Counted from the first letter of the stretch, positions 31,387-39,089 are shown. The stretch is DNA of 40,001 nt from Oscillospiraceae bacterium (GCA_017395935.1 JAFQNL010000030.1:1-40001); one strand, 5' to 3'. A program made the numbers and translations. The notes: generated by a model from the letters alone, not told the origin.

Positions 31387-32199
31387 TTATCGTTCCGGCC
31401 GGGCATCGGCAAGGCGATAATAGATCTCGGGCAAATCGTGGTAGTCATTTTGAAAGGCGGCGAAGTAGCCGGCCAGCTCCTCTGTTTCCGGGAGATGGGT
31501 CAGGTCGACGGACAGGGCGTTCATGGCCTCCTGCCGGGTGGTCCGGGCGTATTCCAGCGTATTCCAGTGATCCGGGCTGTCGTCGGGGGTGAGCAGGAAG
31601 AAGAGAGACAGCTCCTGATCATAGCACCAGCTCTCACCGTAGCCGTGGGGACCGGCGGGGCTGTGGAGGAGCAGAATACCCTTCCAGTGCTCCTTCAGGG
31701 TCTGGGTATAGATGGCCTTCCGGCTCCGCTCCAGCGCGATCAGGCTCTGGGGGATGGGCAGGCGGATGGGGCTCCGGTCCGGCCGGCCGGAGAGGACGTA
31801 GGCGCAGTTCCGGTAGAGCAGGGCGGGGGAGCTGAGCTCGCCCACGGTATGACTGCCGCCGGGGGAGAGGATGTCCCGCCAGAGCAGGGGGCAGCGCTTT
31901 TTCAGCAGGGCGATCACCGGGGCGTTGATGCTCCGGTACCAGTCCTCCCGGGCAGAGCGGATCAGATCCTCGTTGCCCTGCCCCAGCCGGCTCTCGGGGG
32001 CGGAGTAGAAGGCTGCCATGGTTGCTCCATAGGCCAGATCGGCGGCAGCGGCCTGAGTGAGGATGAGAGACTCAATCTCCCGGAGAAAGCCGGGTACATC
32101 CTTCCCGACGGACCGGGGGAGCCGGGGATCCTTCCGGGGTTGGGAAGGGCCTTTTTTCACTGTCCGGAAGCGGAAACGAAAGGGAAACTGAACTGTCAC
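31387..32199 (-). CDS. hypothetical protein, GTG start
   Basis: A 270-residue protein I do not recognise. The start is GTG at 32199 (GTG ACA GTT CAG), with AAGGAGGT about 9 nt upstream, so translation is well supported. The N terminus is strongly basic (about residues 6-35), with no signal peptide or membrane segment; the rest is soluble and mixed helical, with a Trp/Tyr-rich middle (HWKGILLLHSPAGPHGYGE). It is a single gene, convergent with suhB and divergent from the DHHW lipoprotein gene. No function is claimed. Confidence 0.75.
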   Translation of the reverse strand: MTVQFPFRFRFRTVKKGPSQPRKDPRLPRSVGKDVPGFLREIESLILTQAAAADLAYGATMAAFYSAPESRLGQGNEDLIRSAREDWYRSINAPVIALLKKRCPLLWRDILSPGGSHTVGELSSPALLYRNCAYVLSGRPDRSPIRLPIPQSLIALERSRKAIYTQTLKEHWKGILLLHSPAGPHGYGESWCYDQELSLFFLLTPDDSPDHWNTLEYARTTRQEAMNALSVDLTHLPETEELAGYFAAFQNDYHDLPEIYYRLADARPER

Positions 32200-32365
32200 A
32201 GGCGGGGACCTCCTTTCCGAAATGATTCCAACGCTAACTATAATATACCATAGGGAGGGGGAAAAAGAAAGCGATTGCCGGGCAGAGTCCTCCTTTGTCA
32301 GAAGAAATCAGAAGCGGGAAATTCAGAAAGCTTAACGCCGCTTTCAGAACTCTTACAGAGCTCCG

Positions 32366-32419
32366 GATGCTATAATGATTGCCATAATGATTTACATAAT
32401 CCTGACAAGAATGATTGCT
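32366..32419 (+). promoter_or_regulatory. DHHW-gene extended -10 promoter followed by 12-bp repeats
   Basis: TGC-TATAAT (-10 at 32371-32376) with no good -35. From 32372 four imperfect 12-bp units follow (ATAATGATTGCC, ATAATGATTTAC, ATAATCCTGACA, AGAATGATTGCT) up to 32419, filling the leader before the SD at about 32421. Confidence 0.55.
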
Positions 32420-32433
32420 ACGGAGGAAGCGCC

Positions 32434-33561
32434 ATGAAAGAAAAGCTGTCTGTTTTGCTCTTTGCCCTCGGGCTGACCCTGCTGCTGTCCGGCTGCGGCG
32501 GCGGGGAGGGGCCGTCTCTGCCGCCGGAAGGGGAGGCTTTGCCGACAGAGGAGACCGGGGCGCCGGAGAAGGCTGAGGAGCCGGGGGAGGACGAAGGGCC
32601 GGAGGAGGAAAGGAGCGTGCCTGATCTGCCGGAGGAGGCGTTGATCCAGCAGATGGGGGCTGTGCTTACGGTGGATGGCAGCGGCTATGAATACTACAAC
32701 TTCAAGCGGGAGACTGCCGACCGCTATACCGCCGCGCTGAACCGGGCGGCGGAGGAGCTGGGGGATCAGTGCCGGGTGTTTGCTCTGGTGGCGCCCAACA
32801 GTATGGGCATCTGTATCCCTCCGGAGCTCCAGAGCCAGCTCAATACCTCCGATCAGGAGAAGGCCATCGACTACCTCTATGCCTCGCTGGACGATGAGAT
32901 CCGGCCGGTGGAGGTCTATGATACCCTGCTGGAGGGCTATCTGGGGGGAGAATACCTCTATTTCCGTACCGATCACCACTGGACGGCCCAGGGAGCCTAT
33001 CTGGCCTACCAGCAATTCTGCCTGCAGGCGGAGCGGGAGCCGGCGGGTCTGGAGGAATTTGAGGAGCACCAGTTCCCCGGTTTTCTGGGCAGCTTCTACG
33101 CCAGTACCGGCAACCAGCTTATGAAGCAGACGCCGGACACGGTGACGGCCTATGAGCTGCTGGCCACCAATACCATCTATATCACCGACAAGGACCGGAC
33201 CGACTGGCCCTATGTGATTGTGGGCAATGTGGAGCAGACGGATTCGGCAGGCAAATACGTCACCTTTATCGGCGGCGACAACCCCTACAGCTGGATCGAG
33301 AACCCGGAGATCACCGATGGCTCCTCCATCCTGCTGGTCAAGGAGTCCTACGGAAACGCCTTCGCCCCCTTTCTGGCCGCCAGCTACCAGCGGGTCTATA
33401 TCGTTGACTACCGCTATATCCACCAGATTGAGGACCGGACACTGGCCCAGCTCTGCCGGGATCTGGAGGTGGAAGACCTGCTCTTTCTCAATACCATCTC
33501 CACCACCCGCTCAGATAAACTGGTTGAACGGCTGGAGACGTTTGTGAGAGGGGAAAGTTAA
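32434..33561 (+). CDS. DHHW family lipoprotein (SGNH/AlgX-like)
   Basis: A 375-residue predicted lipoprotein: signal peptide with lipobox LLLSGC (Cys21), an acidic Pro/Glu linker to about residue 68, then a DHHW domain with the name-giving motif Asp180-His181-His182-Trp183 in FRTDHHWTAQGAYL. A late Ser in LLVKESYGNAFAPFLA fits the SGNH-hydrolase-like nucleophile of the AlgX/AlgJ group. Such proteins act outside the membrane in O-acetyl transfer to polysaccharides, but the clostridial DHHW members are uncharacterised, so the reaction is inference. The ATG at 32434 follows CGGAGGAA; earlier in-frame codons lie in the repeat leader and were rejected. Confidence 0.87.
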   Translation: MKEKLSVLLFALGLTLLLSGCGGGEGPSLPPEGEALPTEETGAPEKAEEPGEDEGPEEERSVPDLPEEALIQQMGAVLTVDGSGYEYYNFKRETADRYTAALNRAAEELGDQCRVFALVAPNSMGICIPPELQSQLNTSDQEKAIDYLYASLDDEIRPVEVYDTLLEGYLGGEYLYFRTDHHWTAQGAYLAYQQFCLQAEREPAGLEEFEEHQFPGFLGSFYASTGNQLMKQTPDTVTAYELLATNTIYITDKDRTDWPYVIVGNVEQTDSAGKYVTFIGGDNPYSWIENPEITDGSSILLVKESYGNAFAPFLAASYQRVYIVDYRYIHQIEDRTLAQLCRDLEVEDLLFLNTISTTRSDKLVERLETFVRGES

Positions 33562-33586
33562 CATAATATTTTCCGCGCAAATAAGG

Positions 33587-33618
33587 CAGCCCTGCCCGGT
33601 GAGGTCCGGACAGGGCTG
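33587..33618. terminator. bidirectional terminator, DHHW / DUF815
   Basis: Stem CAGCCCTG / CAGGGCTG (33587-33594, 33611-33618) with further inner pairing, between convergent genes; T-rich on the plus side. Confidence 0.7.
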
Positions 33619-33626
33619 ATTTGCTT

Positions 33627-34790
33627 TTACATGGCGACCAGGCTGTCGATAAACTGGACGGCGGAGCGGGGGGTACGGTTGGGGTTCCGGGCGTCCCAGC
33701 GGACGGCCAGCGACATAAGTACATTCTGGTCGATGGGCACCTGACGGATCTGGGCCAGCTCCCGGATCATATCCAGGAACTGGGGCTTGGTCAGCTCATG
33801 GTAGATCACCCGCAGACCGAAGCGCTCGGAGAGAGAGGTCTTTTCCTGAATGGTCTCGGTGGCGTCGATCTCGTCGCCCAGACGGTCGGAGAAGGTCTCC
33901 CGGACCAGATGGCGCCGGTTGCTGGTGGCGTAGACGGCCACGTTGGCCGGCCGGGGCTCGACGCCGCCTTCCAGAATGGTCTTAAGCAGGGAGTAGTTCC
34001 GGTCGTCCTTGTCAAAGGCCAGATCGTCGATAAAGAGGATAAACTTCTGGGGCTGATGGCCCAGCATCCGGACCAGCTCGGGGATACCGGCCAGATCGGA
34101 CTTGTCCACCTCGATCAGCCGCAGATTTTCCATTCCCTCCAGATTGAGCAGCGACTTGACGGTAGCCGACTTGCCGGTACCGCTGACGCCGTAGAGGAGC
34201 ATATTGTTGACCCGATGGCCGGCCAGCATGGCCCGGGTATTGCTGGCCACCTGCTCCCGCTGGCGCTGGTAGCCCAGCATCTCCTCGGGGGGAATGCAGT
34301 CGGGCTCCTTCACCGGAATCAGGCTGCCGTCCTGCCAGACGAAGGCCTTATAGCGGGCGAACTGGCCGCAGCCGCTGCGGCGATAGAAGTCGTTGAGCTC
34401 CTCGGCGGAGGGGAGGCTGCCCCGCTCCCAGAGGGGAAGGGCAGGGCTGACCGACCGGCAGAGACCGGCCCAGTCCAGCGCCAGCAGGCTCTCCAGCCGG
34501 GCCAGATCGTGGGCGGCGGCCTGAATCAGCAGGGGAGAGGCCTGAGCTTTGGCCACGGCCAGGGCGTAAGGGGACTCGTCGTAGCGCAGATGGTCGGCGA
34601 TACAGTCGCCCAGAGAGAGCTGGCCCTCTCTGGCCAGCAGGAAAAAGGCCCGGCAGTAGAGCTCGCTCCAGTCCTCGTCCTCCTCGTCGATGGCTTTGAG
34701 CAGCTTGTCCAGCGTGTGAATCAGGGGCAGCTCCTTCAGATGGTAAAAGGCGGTGAGATGGCTCAGGGCCCGGGGATCGGTGATCTTCAT
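33627..34790 (-). CDS. DUF815 family AAA ATPase
   Basis: A 387-residue ATPase of the DUF815 family. An N-terminal helical region (1-150) precedes an AAA-type core with Walker A GVSGTGKS (201-208), Walker B in KFILFIDDLAFD (about 248-259) and the sensor-like NVAVYATSNRRHLV. Cellular role unknown. The start at 34790 has TTAGGAGCG upstream. It is preceded by a hairpin and the anchored-protein gene on the same strand and may share its transcript in part. Confidence 0.87.
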   Translation of the reverse strand: MKITDPRALSHLTAFYHLKELPLIHTLDKLLKAIDEEDEDWSELYCRAFFLLAREGQLSLGDCIADHLRYDESPYALAVAKAQASPLLIQAAAHDLARLESLLALDWAGLCRSVSPALPLWERGSLPSAEELNDFYRRSGCGQFARYKAFVWQDGSLIPVKEPDCIPPEEMLGYQRQREQVASNTRAMLAGHRVNNMLLYGVSGTGKSATVKSLLNLEGMENLRLIEVDKSDLAGIPELVRMLGHQPQKFILFIDDLAFDKDDRNYSLLKTILEGGVEPRPANVAVYATSNRRHLVRETFSDRLGDEIDATETIQEKTSLSERFGLRVIYHELTKPQFLDMIRELAQIRQVPIDQNVLMSLAVRWDARNPNRTPRSAVQFIDSLVAM

Positions 34791-34816
34791 CGTTCTTCGC
34801 TCCTAACAGATAGCAA

Positions 34817-34840
34817 GGCGCACAGCGAAAGCCGTGCGCC
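34817..34840 (-). terminator. weak terminator or attenuator before DUF815
   Basis: GGCGCACAGC / GCCGTGCGCC with one A-C mismatch and a 4-nt loop, between the anchored-protein gene and DUF815. The following minus-strand sequence is only slightly T-rich, so partial read-through into DUF815 is likely. Confidence 0.5.
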
Positions 34841-34866
34841 TGAGAGAGTGGTGGGGGTCAGGGGGC

Positions 34867-35415
34867 TCAGCCCATGTCAACAGTAAATTCAGAGACGATT
34901 CCGGTCATTTCCTCTCCGTCGCTGATACGCTGGGCGTCGATGGTGACGGTGATTTTCCGGGAGCCGGTACCGGGATCGAAGGTGTCGGTTACCTTCCAGT
35001 CCTCGCTCTGGCCGGGCTGGAGGGGGGCGGTGGAGAAGACCACCTGGCTGTCCTCGTCGGTGAGGGTGAAGGAGAGGGTGACGGTATTGGCGCTGTCATT
35101 ATACAGGGAGACGGTGTCTACGCCGTTGGTGATACTGAAATCCACAAAGCCGGGGAAGAGGATAATGGTCTCTTCCTGCTCCTGCTGGGGGGGCAGATCG
35201 GCTTGGCCGCTGCCGTCAGGGGTGGCCAGACCGGAGTTTTCCGCGTCGGAGACACCGACCCGACTGGGGGCGTCGCTGGTGCCGGGGGGATCGAGGATCT
35301 CCAGGCGGAAGGCAAAGTAGGCCACGGCCGCCAGAATCAGGCAGATCACCAGGATCAGACCGGAGGTCAGCAGGAGATTGGCCTCGTGCTCAGGCATACG
35401 GGTTCGCTTTCCCAT
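34867..35415 (-). CDS. membrane-anchored protein, unknown function
   Basis: A 182-residue protein with a short N terminus, one membrane segment (about residues 14-38, LILVICLILAAVAYFAF), a Ser/Gly/Asp-rich linker and a C-terminal domain of alternating hydrophobic strands (for example NTVTLSFTLTDEDSQVVFS and TGSRKITVTIDAQ), which suggests an Ig-like beta sandwich outside the membrane. No family recognised. The ATG at 35415 with GGAGGT about 10 nt upstream is preferred; an in-frame TTG 6 codons earlier overlaps the SD. Confidence 0.75.
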   Translation of the reverse strand: MGKRTRMPEHEANLLLTSGLILVICLILAAVAYFAFRLEILDPPGTSDAPSRVGVSDAENSGLATPDGSGQADLPPQQEQEETIILFPGFVDFSITNGVDTVSLYNDSANTVTLSFTLTDEDSQVVFSTAPLQPGQSEDWKVTDTFDPGTGSRKITVTIDAQRISDGEEMTGIVSEFTVDMG

Positions 35416-35452
35416 AGAAAGGATACCTCCCAAATAGGATATACTGGATTAA

Positions 35453-35481
35453 ATTATAGACGATGAAGGGGGAAAATACAA
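35453..35481 (-). promoter_or_regulatory. promoter of the anchored-protein gene
   Basis: On the minus strand TTGTAT (35476-35481), 17-bp spacer, TATAAT (35453-35458), 37 nt before the start. Confidence 0.75.
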
Positions 35482-35505
35482 GACGTAATTCATCGACTCC
35501 TCTCA

Positions 35506-35534
35506 TTGACGGTCTTTCCCCCCTTTGTTAAAAT
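35506..35534 (+). promoter_or_regulatory. ylmH promoter placing the start at the ATG
   Basis: TTGACG (35506-35511), 17-bp spacer, TAAAAT (35529-35534). Transcription would begin about 35541, next to the ATG at 35542, leaving no room for a leader. Confidence 0.65.
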
Positions 35535-35541
35535 GTATCCT

Positions 35542-36330
35542 ATGAACAGAACGGACTTTTTATCAAAAATATCCCGGACACCGGAGGAACGGCTGCTGCT
35601 GAGCCGGGTTTGGGATCAGATGGAGACCGCCCAGCGGCGGGGCATCCCACAGGCCACCCATTTTCTCTCTCCCGACGAGCAGAACGCCGTCCGGAACCTT
35701 CTGGCCGCTCAGGGGCATCCCCCCCATCGGTTCTGGGGCGGCTATCAGGAAGCGCAGCGGCAGATCTGCGTCTTTCTGCCGGATTGGATGAGCTGGGAGG
35801 ACTATGACCAGCAGCCCATCTCCGCCCTCCGGGCCCAGTGGTATCAGAGCGACAGCCTGACCCACCGGGATCTGTTGGGCGCGCTCATGGGTCAGGGCAT
35901 TAAGCGGGAGACGGTGGGCGATCTGCTGGTTTCAGAGCACAGCTGCGACCTGCTGGTGCTCAGTGAGATGGCCGGCTATCTGGAGCGAAATCTCACCTCC
36001 GCCGGCCGGGTCAGCCTGTCGGTCAGTCCCGTACCCCTGGGCCATCTGCATATTCCCGTTCAGGCCTTCCGCCAGATTCGGGATACCGTGGCCACCCTCC
36101 GGCTGGATGCGGTGGCTGCCTCCGGCTTCTCGGTGAGCCGGGCGAAAATGGCTGACTATATCCGCGCGGGCAAGATGACGGTGAACTGGGCTCTGACCAC
36201 CCGGACTGATCTGCCGGTCAGGGAGGGGGATATTATCTCCTGCCGGGGTCTGGGCCGCTGCCGGCTGGCCGAGACGGGCGGACTGTCCCGAAAGGGCAGA
36301 ATCAATCTGCTGCTGGAACGCTATCTGTAA
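35542..36330 (+). CDS. ylmH: YlmH-like S4-domain RNA-binding protein
   Basis: A 262-residue protein of the YlmH family, linked in Bacillus to ribosome rescue on stalled nascent chains and near the division gene cluster. The N-terminal region includes RGIPQATHFLSPDEQ; the S4 RNA-binding domain lies at about residues 190-240 (ASGFSVSRAKMADYIRAGKMTVNW). No SD precedes the ATG, and the promoter is only 7 nt upstream, so translation is probably leaderless; an in-frame ATG at 35533 overlaps the -10 region and is excluded by that promoter. The DUF896 gene (43 bp) and MATE gene follow. Confidence 0.9.
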   Translation: MNRTDFLSKISRTPEERLLLSRVWDQMETAQRRGIPQATHFLSPDEQNAVRNLLAAQGHPPHRFWGGYQEAQRQICVFLPDWMSWEDYDQQPISALRAQWYQSDSLTHRDLLGALMGQGIKRETVGDLLVSEHSCDLLVLSEMAGYLERNLTSAGRVSLSVSPVPLGHLHIPVQAFRQIRDTVATLRLDAVAASGFSVSRAKMADYIRAGKMTVNWALTTRTDLPVREGDIISCRGLGRCRLAETGGLSRKGRINLLLERYL

Positions 36331-36372
36331 GCTGACTTCCTCCCGGGAGGAAGAGAAAACGAGGTATCTATT

Positions 36373-36585
36373 ATGGAACAGAAAAAGATCGACCGTATCA
36401 ACGAACTGGCCAGAAAGGCCAAGACAGTCGGCCTCACCCCTGAGGAGATCGCCGAGCGGGACGTCCTCCGCCGGGAGTATATCGACGCCGTCAAGGCCTC
36501 GCTGGTGGGCCAGCTGGAGAACACCTATCTGGTGGACGAGCGGGGCAATAAGCGGCCTCTGCGGAAGAAGGGGCCGCTCAACTGA
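36373..36585 (+). CDS. DUF896 (YnzC) family protein
   Basis: A 70-residue basic protein of the DUF896/YnzC family. The whole protein is the domain: KIDRINELARKAKTVGLTPEE, then IAERDVLRREYIDAVKAS, forming a two-helix hairpin, and a basic tail. Function unknown; the B. subtilis member is linked to the SOS operon yneA-yneB-ynzC. CGAGGTAT precedes the ATG. It lies between ylmH and the MATE gene (21-bp gap). Confidence 0.93.
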   Translation: MEQKKIDRINELARKAKTVGLTPEEIAERDVLRREYIDAVKASLVGQLENTYLVDERGNKRPLRKKGPLN

Positions 36586-36605
36586 GAGCAGCCGAGCCAT
36601 ATCCC

Positions 36606-38000
36606 ATGAAACTCAAGCGACTGATTGGTACCGCCGACTTCTACCGGACCGTTCTGACGGTGGCGGTGCCCATTATGATCCAGAACGGAATTACCACCTT
36701 TGTAGGTCTGCTGGACAATATTATGATTGGGCAGGTAGGTACCGAGCAGATGTCCGGCGTGGCCATCAGCAACCAGATCATCTTTGTCTATAATCTGGCC
36801 CTCTTTGGAATTATCTCCGGCGCCTCCATCTATGGCGCCCAGTTCTTCGGCAACCGGGACATGGAGGGAGTCCGCTACGCCTTCCGGTTCAAGCTGCTGT
36901 CCAGCAGCTTGATCTTTGCCGCCGGAACGGTCATCTTTCTGTTCTGGGGAGCGCCGCTGATCGGCCTCTTCCTCCACGAGGGAGAGAGTGGCTCCGATCT
37001 GGAGCTGGCGCTGGCGTCAGGCGTGGAGTATCTCCGGCTGATGATCTTCGGCCTGTTCCCCTTTGCCATCTCTCAGGCCTACGCCGGAACCCTCCGGGAG
37101 ACGGGAGAGAATGTGGTGCCCATGTATGCCGGCGTGGCCGCCGTCATCGTCAACGTGATCTTCAACTATCTGCTTATCTTCGGCAAGCTGGGTCTGCCCG
37201 CGCTGGGGGTGGCCGGCGCCGCCATCGCTACCGTCCTCTCCCGATATGTGGAGCTGGCTATTATCCTGATCTGGGCCCATACCCATCTGGACCGGAACCC
37301 CTATCTGCGGGGGGCCTACCGGAGTATGAAGATTCCCGGCCGGCTGGTCCGACAGATTGTGATCAAGGGGGCGCCGCTGGCAGCCAACGAGGTCCTCTGG
37401 TCGGTGGGCATGACTGTCCTGATTCAGTGCTACTCGGTCCGGGGTCTGGAGGTGGTGGCCGCCTTCAATATCTCCAATACCATCAATAACGTCTTCTCCA
37501 CCGTCTTTATGGCCATCGGCAGCGCCGTCAGTATTCTGGTCGGTCAGCAGCTGGGCGCCGGAGAGCTGGAGCGGGCCCGGGACACGGCCTACAAGACCAT
37601 TGCCTTTGCCTTCCTCTGCTGCGTGACCATCGGCGGGGTTATGGCGCTGGCCTCGCCCTATTTCCCCCTCATTTACCAGACCAGCGATCAGGTCCGGAGC
37701 CTTGCCTCCACCCTGATTCTGATTGTGGCCATCTGTATGCCTCAAAACGGCGTGCTCCACTCCACCTACTTTACCATCCGCTCCGGCGGCAAGACGCTGA
37801 TCACGCTCCTCTTTGACAGCGGCTTTGTCTGGGGCCTGATGATCCCCATCGCCTGGGGGCTTACCCATTATACCAGCCTGTCCATGCCCCTGGTCTTTAT
37901 CGCCGTCAGCGCCGTGGATCTGGTCAAGTGCTTTGTGGGCTTCCGGCTGCTGCGGAGCGATATGTGGCTGAACAATATGACCCGCTCGCTGGAATTTTAA
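36606..38000 (+). CDS. MATE family efflux transporter
   Basis: A 464-residue integral membrane cation-coupled exporter with about 12 hydrophobic segments in two MatE repeats. The first opens with TVLTVAVPIMIQNGITTFVG, and the second is near residues 240-300 (GAPLAANEVLWSVGMTVLIQ). Substrates of the family include cationic drugs and metabolites; none can be named here. The start at 36606 has only a weak SD, so it may be translated by coupling to DUF896, 21 bp upstream. No terminator lies directly after the stop; the hairpin at 38137 may serve. Confidence 0.92.
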   Translation: MKLKRLIGTADFYRTVLTVAVPIMIQNGITTFVGLLDNIMIGQVGTEQMSGVAISNQIIFVYNLALFGIISGASIYGAQFFGNRDMEGVRYAFRFKLLSSSLIFAAGTVIFLFWGAPLIGLFLHEGESGSDLELALASGVEYLRLMIFGLFPFAISQAYAGTLRETGENVVPMYAGVAAVIVNVIFNYLLIFGKLGLPALGVAGAAIATVLSRYVELAIILIWAHTHLDRNPYLRGAYRSMKIPGRLVRQIVIKGAPLAANEVLWSVGMTVLIQCYSVRGLEVVAAFNISNTINNVFSTVFMAIGSAVSILVGQQLGAGELERARDTAYKTIAFAFLCCVTIGGVMALASPYFPLIYQTSDQVRSLASTLILIVAICMPQNGVLHSTYFTIRSGGKTLITLLFDSGFVWGLMIPIAWGLTHYTSLSMPLVFIAVSAVDLVKCFVGFRLLRSDMWLNNMTRSLEF

Positions 38001-38059
38001 AAATCTTAATCTTTTCCCCTCTTGCAATTCGATGGAAATGGGTTTACTATAATGGAAAA

Positions 38060-38183
38060 AGGGCGGAGTTATGTAAAATGGAAGAACTTTCCAGCGCCGC
38101 CTTTTTCCCATGGCCTGTGAAGAGAAGGAAAAATACGAGCAGACCGCACTCCGGACACACGGACGGTCTGCTCTTGTTTTTTT
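38060..38183 (+). ncRNA. candidate small RNA with own promoter and terminator
   Basis: In the MATE-XRE gap, TATAAT (38048-38053) follows TTGCAA (38022-38027) at a long 20-bp spacing. Downstream come a stem of GAAAAAGG(G)CGG with CCGCCTTTTTC enclosing TGGAA-TTCCA, then a strong terminator at 38137-38183. A short frame from the ATG at 38079 runs through the terminator and does not look coding. It could also be the MATE transcript tail. Confidence 0.4.
38137..38183 (+). terminator. terminator of the MATE unit or small RNA
   Basis: Perfect 10-bp stem GAGCAGACCG / CGGTCTGCTC, an inner TCCG-CGGA extension, then TTGTTTTTTT. Confidence 0.88.
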
Positions 38184-38246
38184 CCTGCCGCTGCAGCGCA
38201 AGAGGCTGCCGGGGCGTTCTTACTAATAGAGGGGGAGGAGAATCCC

Positions 38247-38489
38247 TTACTCCTCCAGCATGGGGGCGCTGCTTCTGGGATAGGGGGCAGGATGGTCGGT
38301 CCGCCCCAGCAGATAGTCCACGCTGGTCTGGTAAAAATCTGCGAGTTTACATAATGTAGCGGATGGAATATCATGCCGGCCGCTTTCGTAGAGCGAGTAG
38401 CAGGACTGGGTACAGTTGAGATAGTCGGCCAGGTCCTTCTGCTTCAGGTCCCGGTCCTCTCTCAGATCCCGGATTCGTTGATAGGCCAT
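38247..38489 (-). CDS. XRE family helix-turn-helix regulator
   Basis: An 80-residue single-domain regulator. Residues about 5-60 form an HTH_XRE domain (IRDLREDRDLKQKDLADYL and YSLYESGRHDIPSATL), ending with the common YLLGRTD motif; no second domain. The ATG at 38489 has AGGGGTGA upstream. It is divergent from the SHOCT gene, and a perfect 8-1-8 palindrome lies within that gene's promoter. It is the obvious candidate to bind it, though XRE sites vary and this is inference. Confidence 0.92.
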   Translation of the reverse strand: MAYQRIRDLREDRDLKQKDLADYLNCTQSCYSLYESGRHDIPSATLCKLADFYQTSVDYLLGRTDHPAPYPRSSAPMLEE

Positions 38490-38533
38490 AAGAATCACCC
38501 CTGACCTATTATGAGATATAACAAAATGTAATA

Positions 38534-38562
38534 TTGACTAATATGACGATTCGTCATAAAAT
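38534..38562 (+). promoter_or_regulatory. SHOCT-gene promoter with operator in the spacer
   Basis: TTGACT (38534-38539), 17-bp spacer, TAAAAT (38557-38562). The palindrome TATGACGA-T-TCGTCATA (38542-38558) is perfect and fills the spacer, so a bound dimer would block RNA polymerase. Confidence 0.78.
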
Positions 38563-38599
38563 GGATAGAACATCAGCCGAGAAGGAAGGAGGAATGGAT

Positions 38600-39037
38600 A
38601 TGGGTCGGGCACGTTACAGCTTTACCCAGCCGAGGGAGTTTCCCTTTTTCTTTGCCCGGAAGGTCCGGGTGGATATTTACGATGACCGCCTGGTCTGTCA
38701 GGACCGGACGCTGAACTATGAGGATATTTCCTGTATGAGCTGGCACCCGGAGGGGGCGCAGGGGGCAATCCGCCTCTGCGGCGGAGAGGACCGGTTTGGC
38801 CGGCCCCGGGTGATTATGGAGCTCCGGGCCCGGGAGGAGGACTACGGCGCCCTGCGGGAGCAGTATGACCGTTTCTGGCAGGAGAACGTGGAGGACTCGC
38901 TGGGCAAGGTCTCCTGGACCCAGGACCTGGCTCAGCGGCTGAAGGACCTCCGGGCGCTGAAAAAACAGTATGACGCCGGAGAGATCACCTAGGAGGAATA
39001 CGCCCAGCTCCGCCAGCAGCTGCTGGTCGGACTGTAA
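38600..39037 (+). pseudogene. PH-like/SHOCT protein with in-frame TAG
   Basis: From the ATG at 38600 (AAGGAGG 7 nt upstream) 130 codons run to a TAG at 38990-38992. The N-terminal 100 residues form a beta-rich PH-like domain (FFFARKVRVDIYDDRLVCQD). The C terminus starts a SHOCT motif: LKDLRALKKQYDAGEIT, then the stop, then in the same frame EEYAQLRQQLLVGL to a TAA at 39035-39037. SHOCT domains normally read G-x-I-T-E-E-E-Y/F here, so the TAG replaces Glu (GAG to TAG). The short form lacks only the last helix and may still work. Divergent from the XRE gene and probably repressed by it. Confidence 0.75.
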
Positions 39038-39053
39038 AATGGGGGCTTGTCCC

Positions 39054-39082
39054 TTGACTTTCTTCGGGATTGGTGCTATATT
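39054..39082 (+). promoter_or_regulatory. thrS promoter
   Basis: TTGACT (39054-39059), 17-bp spacer, TATATT (39077-39082) preceded by TGC, giving a leader of about 300 nt. Confidence 0.8.
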
Positions 39083-39089
39083 CTTTCCA

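Noticed and set aside
92-38992. Genome-wide stop-codon recoding
   Set aside because: One interrupted gene has TAA and the other TAG, and many neighbouring genes end normally with TAA, TAG or TGA.
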